A stretch of 64,000 bases of DNA from Moniliella sp. 'wahieum' (taxonomy: Eukaryota > Basidiomycota > Moniliellomycetes > Moniliellales > Moniliellaceae): the NCBI GenBank assembly GCA_003971905.1, contig RSEE01000135.1, positions 79,501 to 143,500 on the forward strand, given 5' to 3'. Shown here one piece after another: positions 35,079 through 47,115 of the stretch. The notes beneath the pieces are model-generated. The model was not told where the DNA came from. It did no database searches and saw only the letters and a program-made list of their open reading frames with translations. Within the stretch, counting starts at the first letter, position 1. Each line of letters begins with the position of its first letter. A program made the translations under genes and the position numbers.

Positions 35079-35176
35079 CGATAGGATAAGATCGGTCCAA
35101 GTGGCTAGGTATCGAATACGATATGAATAGGATAGAGGATAGGATAGGATATAGGATAGGATAGGATAGGGTATAG
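35079..35176. repeat. degenerate GGATA repeat block 2
   Basis: GGATA-type repeats lie downstream of paralogue 3 and mirror the block downstream of paralogue 1. This suggests the duplicated unit included its 3' flank. Confidence 0.7.
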
Positions 35177-35502
35177 GACGGGCTCAAGGGCAGTCCAAAT
35201 GCAGAAGAGCAGAATGAGAGCTGCGAGAGGAGCTTTCGTGGGTAAGTCAACGACGACGGAGGGGTTGGAGCACAACAGGAGGGCACTCGACAGGGACTTT
35301 GAACGCCGCTTGCCCCAAAGGCGCGGTTTGTGGCAGACTTTACATTCCATGTATATACACGGCGCGGGGGGGGGGGGCTGGGGCTGTTGGGAGCGAGAAT
35401 CAGTGCGTTCGGTACTCGGGGCGAATGGAATGGATCGGCGCATCGAGGAATGATGGAAGCAGGGCAGGAGGTCCGTGGTCCAGGTGGGTTCGACCCGTCC
35501 AC

Positions 35503-35803
35503 CTACACCCAGCGCATCCACTTGCCCAACCCCAGCAGCAAGAGGACGGCCCAGATGTACGCCAAAACAGGAGGTAGCCCCGCGTGTTGTGCAGGAGCAC
35601 AAACTGTAGTTGGTAGGTGCCCCACCAGCGGGATCTTGTACCCGGGGGTAGTAGCTGTACACCCACCCGCCCCACGCGCAACGGTAGCTGGGTTGGGGGT
35701 CGTCTTGGCCAAGTTCGATGGCCGCGTCGTCGTCTGTGTTCGGGGGCAGACGGCCAAGGACGAGGCCGGCCCGCAAGAGAGCCGCTTCTTCGGGCGAGGA
35801 CAT
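35503..35803 (-). CDS. small membrane protein, tandem paralogue 3
   Basis: ATG 35803 gives MSSPEEAALLRAGLVLGRL, then DDDAAIELGQDD, QPSYRCAWGGWVYSYYP and, in another frame, the membrane helix LAYIWAVLLLLGLGKW ending MRWV at 35503. The first frame change falls in the same C run as in paralogue 1 (TACTACCCCCGGG on the minus strand). That tract is either an inherited change or a recurring homopolymer miscall. Its start is 410 bp from RPO41, transcribed divergently. Confidence 0.6.
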
Positions 35804-35889
35804 GCGTGGTAGTGGTGGTGGTGGTGGTGGGGGAGATATAAGATGGCTGCAACCACATGGCCCCCTATCTGACAACGTGACCACATGAC

Positions 35890-35895
35890 CACGTG
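35890..35895. promoter_or_regulatory. CACGTG box between paralogue 3 and RPO41
   Basis: CACGTGAC about 87 bp upstream of paralogue 3, preceded by related ACGTGACC and CATGACC half-sites. It could act on both divergent genes. Confidence 0.45.
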
Positions 35896-36065
35896 ACAAG
35901 TGCGGGGCGGAATGGGGCGGGGCGGAAGGGCGGAAGGGCGCAACCCCAGAGAGCCAGCGTACAGAAAGTGAAATTTCAGTGTTGGGCGGCAAAAAATTCT
36001 TCCAATTCCAACGCCACTGCATTTCCACCACCGCATTCAGCTTCTCTTCCACGCGCATTCGCATT

Positions 36066-36210
36066 GGATTGGCATCGCCACCATCTCCATCGCCATCGCC
36101 ACCATCTCCATCGTCATTGCCACCATCTCCATCGTCATTGCCACCATCTCCATCGCCACCACCACCACACCACCACCACCACCACCACCACCACCACCAC
36201 CACCACCCCA
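36066..36210. repeat. 21-bp minisatellite and (CAC)n tract in the RPO41 leader
   Basis: About four units of a CCATCTCCATCGTCATTGCC type are followed by an almost pure CAC/ACC run ending at the RPO41 ATG. The tract would lie in the 5' leader. Confidence 0.85.
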
Positions 36211-36212
36211 CC

Positions 36213-39200
36213 ATGCTAATGCTGCGCGCCGTGTCGCGCCGCGCCCCCCCCCACCCCTCCCCCTACCCCACCGCCTCGCCGCGTCCAGCGCCAAGGCCGC
36301 CGCCACCACCAGCAGCGCCGCGCCGCCACTCGCCTCCTCCGCCTCTGCGCCCATCGCCACGCCGCTCGACACAGACTTCCACGCGCTCTTCTCCCGCCCC
36401 AGCCCCGTCTTCCCCTCCCCGCTCCCGCCCAGCTTTGTGTCTGCCTACCTTCCGCGCGGCAGCCCCATCACCTCCGAGCGCGACAACCTCCCGCCGCTGT
36501 CGGACGACCGTGTGCGCGCGCTCTTCACCAACGATCTGCTCTACCCGCCCTCGGGCGCGTGAGCAGCGCGCGATGCTGCGCACGTCGATCGATGCGGGCT
36601 TTGCCCTGCGCGCAGGCAAACTGTTTGATGCGCTGTACCACAATGGGCTTACGCGGTACCAGCGGCTACTGGACCTGTCGCGCTCGTCGCTCGACGCGGG
36701 TGCGGCGTCGTCGTCGACCCAGGCCCAGTTGCTCAACAGCGCGCGGCTGTCCAAGCGCGTGTGGGACGACTTGATCCACCTCTTCCTCTTCAAGGCTGCC
36801 GCCGTAGCCAACGAAAAGACCAAAGCCGACTTTTTCCGCCGCGCCCAGGTCCTCGCTGAACGCATGATCCGATCCACCTCCCTTACGGATCTTGCTTCGG
36901 CGGGCGTGCACCGACCCTACGAGCCTGCGGCCGACGCGGTCACCGGCGCCATCCTCCTAAAAGGCTATGCTCGGTATGTTGTTTTAACCCCCCCTCCCCG
37001 TGAAGTTGAGGAACAGGGACGAAGGGGTACGATGTTCGATGCTAACGCGCCATGTGCATGTGTGTAGGGTACTGCAGAGCTGGCCAACCAACCACCGTCT
37101 GCGGCAGTCGGCGCGGGACGTGATTGTGACCTTGTCGCGGGTTGGAATCACGATGGCGGACATGGCGCGCAGTCCATTTTGGTACCTTGATCCGCCGCTG
37201 TACGAAGCGGAGGAAGGTGGGCTGGCGCCGCTCGGTCGCAACCAGGCAATGGGCATCTTGCTGAGCAACGCAGCGTCAGACGAGCGTCTGGCGACCATGG
37301 TGATGGAGATGGAGGTGGTGCTGGACCGATTGGAAGAAAAAGATGCTGAAGCTGCGGCGGCCCAGGTGGCCTTCGATTCGGCCGCACCATCCACCGCACT
37401 TTCTTCTTCCGCTTCCTCCTCCTCTTCCCCAATTACCGCAACTACCGCAACTACCGCTGCTCCTGCCACCCCCGCATCCCCAACCACAACAACAACCACA
37501 ACAACATCAGTAGCAACAACAACACCCTCCCCCTGACACCTTGCCCACCATCGATCCTACCTTGACCACGAGCAACTCCAAGTACACCGAGGGATTACGC
37601 GTGCGCAGCAGCTCGATCCCGAGTTTGCCGCGACGCCGCTGAACCTAGCGGTGCTAATGGAGAACCTCGGGGCGATCGAGGAATCGCGGCGGTTATTTGA
37701 TGATCCGTACAAGCGGCAAAAGTGGTTGGAAGATTCGGCGTTGGAAGCGGCGCGCAAGCGGCTCAAGGTGGCCAACGAGATGCTAGGTGCAGCAGCCAAG
37801 GGCGCAATGGACCTAGGCGACAAGCAGGTCCAACTGTGGATGTGGGATTGGTTTTCGTCGATGCAGACGGAACTCAAAAGGATTGTAGCGACGATCAAGG
37901 ACAGTCGTGAGCCGTCGCGTTCTTCATCGGGTGACGGGGAGCCCGCCGTGGAGTTTGCGCTGCACCCGTTGCTCAAGAGCGTGTCGACGGAAAAGTTGGC
38001 GCTGATCCCCGTGCTGGAGCTGATGGCGATGCTGGGAGCGGGGCAGGCGAGTGAAGGGCTGCGTGTTGCACGAGCATGCTTTACGATTGGCAAGTCGATC
38101 GAGAAGGAGTACCACCAACAGCAGGCCAAGCGACGAGAACGTCTGTTGCGTTCCGAAGCCAAGCACGGCGCAGCGGCCATTGACCGCAGCACGATTGCGC
38201 TCATGGACCAGGGCAACTTTACGCGTCCGGAAGTGCGTGCGGAGCTCAAGTCGCTAGCACAGGAGCGGGACGAGATGTGGACCACGCCACGGTGGTCGCA
38301 CACGATGCGGCTCAAGATGGGTTCGTTCTTATTGGACCTGTTGACGCGTGTGGCGCTGATTCGGCGTTCCGCACGCGCACGCGACGGCTCGCTCTGGAAC
38401 CAAAAGTTGCCCGCGTTTTATACCAGCTACCAGTACCACTCGGGCCGGCGCGTGGGCGTGATCAAGCTCAACAACTACATTCTCGACCGGATGGACCGCG
38501 CATCCTTGTCGGGCGTGCTGCATCCGCGGCAGCTGCCCATGCTCGTGCCGCGCGTCCGTGGGTGGCGCACAACTCGGGCGGGTACTTTACCGAGCGCAAG
38601 AGCGTGATGCGTCTGAAAGACTCGACGGAGCAGGGCTCGTATCTGCGTGCGGCCAGCGACTCGGGCGAACTGGACAAGGTGCTGTCGTCGCTCGACGTGC
38701 TGGGCCAGACGGCGTGGCGGGTGAACCGGCGCGTGCTCGAGGTGGTGACCGAGGTGTGGAACGCCGGCGTGGCCGTGGGCGACCTCCCGCCCAGGAGGTG
38801 GAAGTGGTGGAGCCGCCAAGCCAGCCGACTACGCGACGAACCTGCGTTCGCGGCACCTGTACAACCAGCTGCTGCTGCGTGCGCAGGCGGCGCAGGCGGC
38901 CAACCACAGCCAGCGGTGCGACACCAACTACAAGCTGGAGATTGCGCGCGCGTTTGCCAACGACAAGTTCTACTTTCCGCACAACATTGATTTCCGCGGG
39001 CGGGCGTACCCGATCCCGCCCAACTTTAACCACATGGGCAACGACCTGTGCCGCGGGCTGCTCAAGTTTGACAAGAGCAAGCCGCTGGGCGTGCACGGGC
39101 TGCGCTGGCTCAAGATCCACCTGGCGAACGTGTTTGGGTTTGACAAGGCGTCGCTGCGCGACCGGGCGGCGTGGACGGAGGCGCGCCTGGACAAGGTACG

Positions 39201-40663
39201 CGACGCGGCCGAAAACCCGCTGACGGGCTCGCGCTGGTGGCTCGGCGCGGACGACCCGTGGCAGTGCCTGGCGGCGTGCGTGGAGCTGACGGCGGCGCTG
39301 GACCACGCCGACGGGCCCGAGGCGTTCGCGTCGTCGCTGCCGGTGCACCAGGACGGGACGTGCAACGGGCTGCAGCACTATGCGGCGCTGGGCGGCGACC
39401 TGGCCGGGGCGAAGCAGGTGAACCTGGCGCAGGGCGAGAAGCCGGCGGACGTGTACACGGGCGTGGCGGAGCTGGTGATCCAGCAGCTGGAGCAGGACGC
39501 GGCGCGCGGCGTCGAGGAGGCGCAGCTGCTGCAGGGCAAGATTACGCGCAAGGTGGTCAAGCAGACGGTCATGACGACCGTGTACGGCGTGACGTTTATC
39601 GGGGCCAAGGCGCAGATCAAGAAGCAGCTGGCCGAGAAGGAGATTGGGCCCGAGGAGCTGTGGTCGACGTCCAAGTACCTGGCCAAGGTGGTGCTGGCCA
39701 AGATTGGGCACCTGTTCAGCGCGCGACGAGCATCCAGCGCTGGCTGCACATGTGCGCGCGCCTGATCGCCAAGTCGGTGCCGGCCGAGCGCATGGAGGAT
39801 GCCGAGCAGCTCGTTGTCTGCTCGCGGCCGCGCGCGCGCCAAGGACGGCACGCTGGAGCGCACGCCCGTCGCGCGGCGCAATGTGTTCAAGGAGCAGATG
39901 ACGTCCGTCATCTGGACCACCGCCCTCGGCCTGCCCGTCGTGCAGCCCTACCGCCGCCAGAAGAAGCGCCAGATGGGCACCAAGCTCCAGTCCATCTTTA
40001 TCAACGACCCCTCAACCACGAGGTCAGCCCGCAGAAGCAGGCCAGCGCCTTCCCGCCCAACTTTATCCACTCGCTCGACGCGACCCCATGATGATGACGG
40101 CGCTCGAGTCCCGCGCCGGCCTGACCTTTGCCTCGGTCCACGACTCGTACTGGACGCACGCCAGCGACGTCGACACGCTGTCGGATCTGATCCGCGAGAC
40201 GTTTGTGCTGCTGCACTCGAACGACATTCTGGCCAACCTGCGGCAAGAGTTCCTCGACCGCTTTGGCGACCAGGTCATCTACGTCAAGGATTTGGAGACG
40301 TGTCTCGACGAGCTCGAGACGGCCAACGATGGCCAGCTGCCGGCCAATGTGGCGCACCTTACGCGGCGTTCGGCCCCGCGGGGGGAGAAATTGAACGACG
40401 GTTTGGTCGCCGCGGCCAAGGTGTTGGCGGACGAGCGACCTGCGGGATCCCCATCTCCCCAGCGGACCAAACTCGCGCCGCTCCCGTTGGCCGCGCCCGA
40501 GGCGAGCCTGTCGCTCGATACCTCGGGCCGGCTGGACGCGCCGGCGGTGAACCCCAAGGATCGGCCGCCGTACCTGCCGCTGAAGGACTTGCTCCCGCCG
40601 CTGCCGCCCAAGGGCACGTTTGACGTCAAGGAGATCCGGCGGAGTTTGTACTTTTTCTCCTAA
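36213..40663 (+). CDS. RPO41: mitochondrial RNA polymerase
   Basis: T7-like single-subunit polymerase that transcribes mitochondrial DNA in the matrix. The Arg-rich, acid-free head after ATG 36213 ([13 protein letters not shown]) is a typical presequence. The N-terminal domain ([20 protein letters not shown] onward) is followed by an intron near 36976-37068, a Ser/Thr-rich linker (about 37390-37530) and the polymerase core: [19 protein letters not shown], motif [20 protein letters not shown] (39352), motif [15 protein letters not shown] (39550) and motif [11 protein letters not shown] (40135). The C-terminus is [13 protein letters not shown], with the stop at 40663. At least six frame breaks fall mainly in C or G runs. 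A Pro-rich insert precedes the extreme C-terminus. Length is close to 1,450 codons. Confidence 0.95.
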
Positions 40664-40931
40664 GTAGCTTTTTTTTCGACCTCAGTGTCTTTCCATGCAC
40701 GCATCCATCCATCCACCCATCGTATGCCTTCCTTCCCATTGCTTTTAATCCTACGTTCCTTTCCTCTTCTCCTCTTCCGTGCCTCGGCGTGGGCGCTCCG
40801 CGTCGCATTGCATTGCATTGCATGATCTATGCCATCCCCTCCCAGTGCCCACATCGCACCGTCACGTAGACAAATGTACACACACACAAGTACACAGACA
40901 GAACAACAAAGTAGAGAGGTGTTTACCGCTT
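40664..40931. other. convergent 3' spacer
   Basis: Short spacer between the RPO41 stop and the stop of the minus-strand propeller gene. It contains T-rich and CATC-rich tracts fitting two 3' ends. Confidence 0.5.
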
Positions 40932-43435
40932 TTACCACACCAAGCGCTGCACCTCGTACGGCCCCACCTCTTTCTCGCGACGCACCTTGCCCCCCGTCTT
41001 GCGCAGTCCGGCGCCCGTGACCGCCGCATCGAGCTGGCGCGACAGGGCGAGCGAAGCAGAGCCAGCTGCCCCGTCGTCGTCACACCCATCGAAGCAGCCG
41101 AAGATGCACCCGGGGGCAAGGACGTCTGAGTAGCCATAGCCGTAGCCGTAGCTGTGGCGGTAGGACCCTGCTCCTGGGCCTCGCGATCTTGGTTTACAGC
41201 AGCAAACGCAGCCAAGGGACCGCTCCAACGGGCGAGGGACGAGAGGAGCAGTTCCTCCTGTGCTACGCGACGCTGAATATCCTGCACGGTCAACTGAGCT
41301 TGGGCCGTAGACGTGCCCAGGATCCAGGGCACCAACGTATCCAGTACATCTTGTGCCAGCTCGTACGTCCCCATCGCCAGCGGGTGCAGCACCGCGTTGC
41401 AACTCGTCCCCGTCGCCTTCTCGGTCGCATTCGCAGGTTCAGTGGCATTGGCATTCGCAGTGGCATCAGGTGTGGTGTGGTCGTGGTCGTGCTCCAGTGC
41501 GTGATGCTGCTGCTGTTGCTGCTCGGGGGAGAAGATGTGGAGCAAGAGCGTAAGGAAGCGGTGTGCAGTTGCGCCTGAGGGATCGTCACGCACAGCACGG
41601 GCAAGTGCAAGACGGAGGTCAGAGCGGGACAAGTGCGCACCAACCAAGTACGGTACAAGCGGATCTTGCTCCCCCGTTGGGACAGCAAGGAAAAGCGCGA
41701 CGACCTCATTGGCTTCGACGTGCACCATACGCCGTAGCATGCGCAGGGCAAAGTCGAGTCCGAATGCGCGGTACGACCGTACGGGAACGTGCACCGCCGG
41801 CACGCAACTGGCCAGACGCAGGAGTAGCTCTTGTCCCGCCTCGGGGTCGTGGGATTGCAGCGACTGCGTAACGAGGGCCGCGACGGTCGTGCTGTCCAGT
41901 CGGAACGGCGCCGCGGCGCCCGTCCACTGCGACAGGACAAAAGGCACACTGAGCTTCTCCATGTCCACATCCACATTCGCATCCCCGTGCGCGTGCGCTT
42001 TGCCGTGGGGGGTGGCTTGCTTGTGGCTGCTCTTGTCCGTGGGGGTGACGGTGAGCGGCGAGGTGGAGCGGCGGCAAGGGCGGCGCGCAAGCTCGAGCTA
42101 GGCGGAACAGAGACGTGGAGGTGGAAGAGGGAGTGGGATCGGTCGTTGGGGACAGGGAGGGTGAGGAGGAACTGGTCCAGGGCGAGGCGGGTGAGCGAAT
42201 TAGAGTAAGCCGGAACGGGCAGGACAGAGTGGGCGATGCGCACGCCGAGGTGCGTGTCGTACAGGCTCACTGTCGCGTGCGTGTCGAGGGTGAGTGCAAA
42301 GGACTCGTTGAGTGATAACACGCTGTGCGCGGCAGCTGCGACGGTGTGCACGCTCCCACTGCGCGCGATCGTGTACAGTACACCTTCCGAGGCTACCCGG
42401 TCCAGGTGAAAGCGAACGCGAAAGTGAAAGCGAAAGGGAACAAAGGTCAATACAACCGGATCAAATGCGCGCGTATGATGCCACGATGACAAATAAGGGG
42501 AGAAGGATGCAGGCGACAAGACAAGACAAGACAAGAAAAGAAAAGGGACGACGTACTGAGCACACGGACTTGGCCCGTACGAAACAGGGAAGCAGCGAGG
42601 ACAGATCCCTTGGTGGGGAGTGGGGTGTGTGTAGCATCCGAGGCAGTGAGCAAGGGCGGAGCCAACGTGTGCAGGACGGCCTGGGAAGGCGCGACGAGGG
42701 AGACGATTCCCAGCGACCCGTCGGCCAACAAGCTCACGTCGAGCACTTTGCCGCGTACTTGGGCGTGGGCCGGCGCGCTGGGCCGGCGCAGTACCGATCC
42801 ATCAGCCACAGAACCACACACCACCACCACCACTACCACCAGAAGACGGGACAGCAGAAGAAGATTTGGGAGATAAAAGGGCAGCTAAGTCGAGGACGCA
42901 AATAGCGCCAGTCTCCAAGACGATGGCGAGGAGCTTGGCGGTACAGTCGAGCGGGGTGAGGGCAAGTGCCTTGCAGGCAAGCGGACGGTGTGCGGGAGGT
43001 CGTGGCCATCGGTATCGATGCGGTGGGCCAAGCGAGGGGCAAAGACCGAGGTGAAGATGTGTGCTTCGTACGTGGTGGAGGTGCGCGTGCCACACGCGAC
43101 GAGCGCAAGTGTCGTGACTGTCTCTGCTTTGCCCGAGGGGGACGAAGGGAAGGAGGGAGAGGCGTGGAGGAGACGAGGGCGAGCGGGGGCGCAGTGAGGA
43201 CGTGGCTGGGCTGGAGCGGGAAGGAGGCGAGCGGGGCGGCGGGCTGGTCGGGGCGGAGGAGGCTGAGCGCGTGGCGGTCGGCGGCGAGCACGGCGAGGTT
43301 GCGCACGCGCTTGAGGGGGGCGGAGGTGGTGGTGGAAGTAGTACTGGTGGTGCGAAGAACACTGCCTGGAGTAAGGGTGGAGGAGGCTGGGCGCCCCAGC
43401 GGCTGCACATCCGAAAGCAACGCAGACACTCCCAT
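40932..43435 (-). CDS. beta-propeller plus helical protein, unidentified
   Basis: Starts at ATG 43435 (MGVSALLSDVQPLGRP). The N-terminal half has repeated short strands of the kind LAVLAADRHALSLLRPDQP, LLAIVLETGAICVLDLAAL, GKVLDVSLLADGSLGIVSL, LYTIARSGSVHTVAAAAHS and ALTLDTHATVSLYDTHLGV, as in a degenerate WD-type propeller. The C-terminal half is helical (DFALRMLRRMVHVEANEVVAL and similar) and ends KVRREKEVGPYEVQRLVW at 40932. An intron is likely near 42400-42556 (donor GTACGT). Several frame breaks are present. Propeller followed by helices with a basic C-terminus is reminiscent of the nucleolar Utp8/NOL11 group, but I cannot confirm it. It lies 103 bp from the end of the CDC25-like gene. 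Confidence 0.55.
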
Positions 43436-43537
43436 TGAGAAGATGGAAGTACAAACCACTACCAAACTACTACCACCACCGACTCTCGTATTGCTTTTTT
43501 TCCTGCGATCGGTGCAACCGAGTACCATTTACCCCGC

Positions 43538-46500
43538 CTACCTGAGCACAGGCGCCGTGCCTGTGCGCACCAGCCTTCGGGGCCTTCGCACCGCCTCTTC
43601 TCCACCAGCAGTACTACCCGTAGTACTCCCACCAGGATTCCCACGTCGTCGCGCCCCCGTTCCCAGCGAGCGCGGCAGGTCCAGCGCCGTCTCCAGCGCC
43701 GGATGCGCAAACCCACGGCTGCTCCGCCTCAGTCCCGCCGGCGCACCCACAACCCGCCCGCGAGTGGACCGCACACCAAGTGTACCACCCTCAACACCAC
43801 CCGCAGTACCACTCGCACCACCACTGGGATACCGCGCAAATAGACCCTGATCTTGGTCGTGCTGTTGCCCCTGCGAATGAGGATGCGCATGCACAGCAGG
43901 ATGCACAGCAGGATGCACAGCAGGAGGATGGTAGTGAGGCTGAGAGCGACGGTGGGTCAAGGGCGCGAGCGGGGACAGGTCACTAGATGGGGGATAGGAC
44001 TTTCAGGCAAGCGGTTGGAGTGGGCACCCGAAGCCGAGCCGAGCGGCGAGTCGTCGTCCAACTGGGGGGACGGATTCGGGGACGCGAGGGGAGGCCAGCG
44101 GGGTAACGGTGCAGGTGGAGCCAGTGTGAGTGATGCAGCGAGCCCAAACGCTCCGCGGGAAGCTAACGGTGCAATGGACGAGGCAGCACGGGCATGGAGT
44201 CCTCTCCGTGTGGGCGCAGTTGGTCTCGTAGCTGCCCTCGAAGTTGGCCTCGAAGTTGCGGGCGCAGTTGAGGTGCCAAGGGCGAGCCATCGAACATCTC
44301 TGTATCGGGTGGGTCGTGTGCGTCCCCATCAGCGTCGGCATCGGGGTCTTGGGCGTCACGATCACCAGTGTGCGGGGGGAGGAGAGTAGCCAACGCCGGG
44401 CGGAGAAGTTTCGGTCGAGGGCGAACCCTTCCACCAGGGCGCGGGAGCGCGCGCGGCGGAACAAGTCGAGGTGCGTGGCGCACAGGGCAGCAAAGCGCGG
44501 ATCGTCCATAGTGACATAAGCCTGTGGAGCGCACAAGTCGGCATGGTGGGCGTAGAACGCGGCGTAGCCTCCATCTAGGACATACAGTTCGGGGAAATGG
44601 CATGCCGGGTAATCCTGGACATCTGCGCGGTCGCGATCGGCAGCGCGCAGTGCGCGCGCGAGCGTCGGTCCGCGCTTGGCTGAAAACTCACAGTGGAAAA
44701 TGAGGATATGCTTTTTCCCAGCGGACAGGCTGGTTTGCCTCGGCGGCAAAGCCTGGGAAGCATGGAGACCTTCCCCCGGCGTGAGGAGGTGACGCACAAC
44801 CGTATCGGGGGACCAGAGGTTGACTGACCCGGGATCGCACCACCCTCATGCTCGTACGGGAACCGACAGTCCACCACTGTGAACCCGCTGATGGAGTTAT
44901 CAAATTCGCCCTGCAACAGTTGTGCCATCGTGGCGGGCGTGATGCGTACCAACCCATCATCTTTGACACTGAACGACGGAAGAACTTTACCTTCGCGCTC
45001 CGACGCTCCAAAGCCCCCCAACGCCCCGCCAGGAGGGAGGAGAGCATCACGCGCGGCGAGCCGTCCTGCGCAGACACGGCAGCTGCTGCAGCTGCCGCCT
45101 CGCCCGCCGGTCCACCCAGCTCCATCCGACGACGCGAGTGCAGCAAAGGCGACGAATCGTCTGCCGATGGCGTGCGTGGGGGGAAGGCCAAGCGCAGCGC
45201 CGGTCCCAATCCGGCCGGCGACCCATCCAGCACCAGCTGACCCCCACCAGCACCACCCCACCACCACCAGTAGTACCACCAGTAGCAGTAGCGTGGGTGC
45301 TGCCTAGCCGTTCCATCGTGGACGAAGGCGAGATGGCGTCCCAGGAATTACGGCGCCGTGCCGGGGTGGGCGTTGCGCGCACACTGGCCATCGACCCGAA
45401 TCCGAATCCTGATCCTGATCCTGACCCGAATCCCAGTCCCGATCCGGAGGCGGATACCCCCGATACACCCGATCCGGACGCGGGGAAGGACAGCGCCGAG
45501 GAACTGGGCCCAGCAGGGTGCGGTGGTGCACCCGCACCATCTGCACCTTTTGCCTCAGTTCCCTCAGTAGGTGCACGTGTATGTGCAGCGTCAGGTGGAT
45601 TGGGTGCTGCGCCATCCGCCTGGAGCGCAGCCAAGGCACCAAGGAACGAGGGGGACCCATGTACGCGCCCCGTGCTGCTCCCCGGTAGTGTCGAACCCAA
45701 CGTCGATCCTAACGTCGAACCCAACGTCGATGTCGGCGGGAGCAGCGTATCGAACAACAGCCCGTTTCGTCCGGGAGGGCGCAGAGCCGGACCTTTACCC
45801 TTACCCTTACCCTTACCCTTACCCGGAGCAGGAGCCGGGACGCACTGCACGTGCCATTGGAGGAAGAGGATGTGGTGGGTAGGGGGGCCGCTAGTGTAAG
45901 TGCCGGTACAGCCGCGGGTAAGGGGGAGCATGTCCTCCCACCTTGGGCTCGTCGGTGGTCATGTTTTCGTCCGCGTCCGCGTCGTGGGTCGGGTCTGTGG
46001 TTGGGGCGGGACCTTTGCTCGAGCCAGGCCCAAGGGACGACCGGGCGACCCCCCCACCAGCACCAGGACCTCCAGCGCGGTGGAGGGAGGAGCGTGGGTC
46101 GCGGTCGGTGTGAGGCTGGGCAGGGCGCAGGCGGAGGGGCAGGCCGGTGGACGGGGGGAAGGGCGAGTGGGAGGGGGAAAAGGAGCAGGAGTCGAAAGAG
46201 GAAGAGGAGGAGGAGAAGGACGAAGGGAAGCAACCCACGGGGGGGGCAAGAGCAAGAGTACCAGTACCATTCCCACTGTCAGGAGCAGCAGGAGGACCAC
46301 CCGTGGGGGGGGCGGAGGGAGCGGTAGGTGCGGGGGAGAGGTGGTGGAGGGCTCGGGCGGCGCCTGCGAGGGAGCTGAAGGAGGAGGAGGCGTCGGCGGG
46401 GAGGTCGAGGGAGGTGTCGGGGCTGTTGGGGTGGAAGAAGAGGCGGCGAGGTGGTCGGGGGGATTCTTCTTGCTGGTGTTGGTGTTCGTGGGGGATGGAG

Positions 46501-46906
46501 GCGGGGGGGACGAGGCAGCTGGAGCGGGTATGGGTAGGTTGAGGATGAGGTTGCGGATGGGGATGGTGGGGATGGGCAAGCGGGAGGGAGTGGGGCCGCT
46601 GGGAGCGCTTGCGTGGCGGGGCGCAGTCGGGCTGAGGGGCGAGGCGGGGGAGCCCGAGGGCAGCGGGCGGCGGTGCTTGGCGGCGGGGCGCTGCTCGATG
46701 CCGAGCAGCTGGCCCAGCAGGGGAGCGTGCGCGGCGAGGCGGTGGTGGTGATGCCGAGGGTGGTGGCGGGCGGTGGAGGTGGTGGTGGTGGTGGTGTTGC
46801 TGGTGGAAGAAGTGGTGGCAGTCGTACGATTGTCCGTAAGGCTCATGTGCGACCAGGAGCGGTCGATGTCCGAGAGCGCCTTGGCTTCGTCCGAGGGCGA
46901 ATGCAT
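43538..46906 (-). CDS. Cdc25-family M-phase inducer phosphatase
   Basis: Dual-specificity phosphatase that activates cyclin-dependent kinase by removing inhibitory phosphates. A long disordered head starts at ATG 46906 (MHSPSDEAKALSDIDRSW) and is rich in Ser/Pro/Thr, with a candidate kinase/14-3-3 site RRRNSWDAISP. The rhodanese-type catalytic domain reads LVRITPATMAQLLQGEF, TVVDCRFPYEHEGGAIPG and ILIFHCEFSAKRGPTLARA. The active-site Cys, CEFSxxRGP, is at about 44,666-44,695. LYVLDGGYAAFYAHH and CAPQAYVTMDDPRF follow. The tail after the domain is disordered and ends RRLVRTGTAPVLR at 43538. Simple repeats encode GKGKGK and TLGSTLGST in the head. Several frame breaks occur, including one between the two halves of the catalytic domain near 44810. 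It shares a 209-bp divergent promoter with the CLA4-like kinase. Confidence 0.85.
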
Positions 46907-46972
46907 TGGTGTTGGTGGTTAGCTCTTCTAATGCTACTGCTATCGGCCAATACACACACCACTACCCCCCTC

Positions 46973-47022
46973 CACGTGACCCTCACGTGTCGACTCCCTT
47001 CCCTTCCACGTGGGCCCACGTG
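46973..47022. promoter_or_regulatory. cluster of four CACGTG boxes
   Basis: CACGTG occurs at 46973, 46984, 47007 and 47017 in the 209-bp gap between the CDC25-like and CLA4-like starts. The last two are six bases apart in TCCACGTGGGCCCACGTGA. Such density suggests a bHLH or bZIP factor acting on both genes. Confidence 0.6.
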
Positions 47023-47115
47023 ACCCACCCGCGCGCGCCCCACCGCCATTGCGATCGCCACTCTGGTTACCACCACCACCACCACCAGAATCTTAACCAC
47101 CCCCCCACCCCCCCC

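Noticed and set aside
45792-45826. Run of TTACCC units resembling telomere repeats
   Set aside because: The unit is CCCTTA, not CCCTAA, and on the minus strand it encodes Gly-Lys repeats inside the CDC25-like gene.
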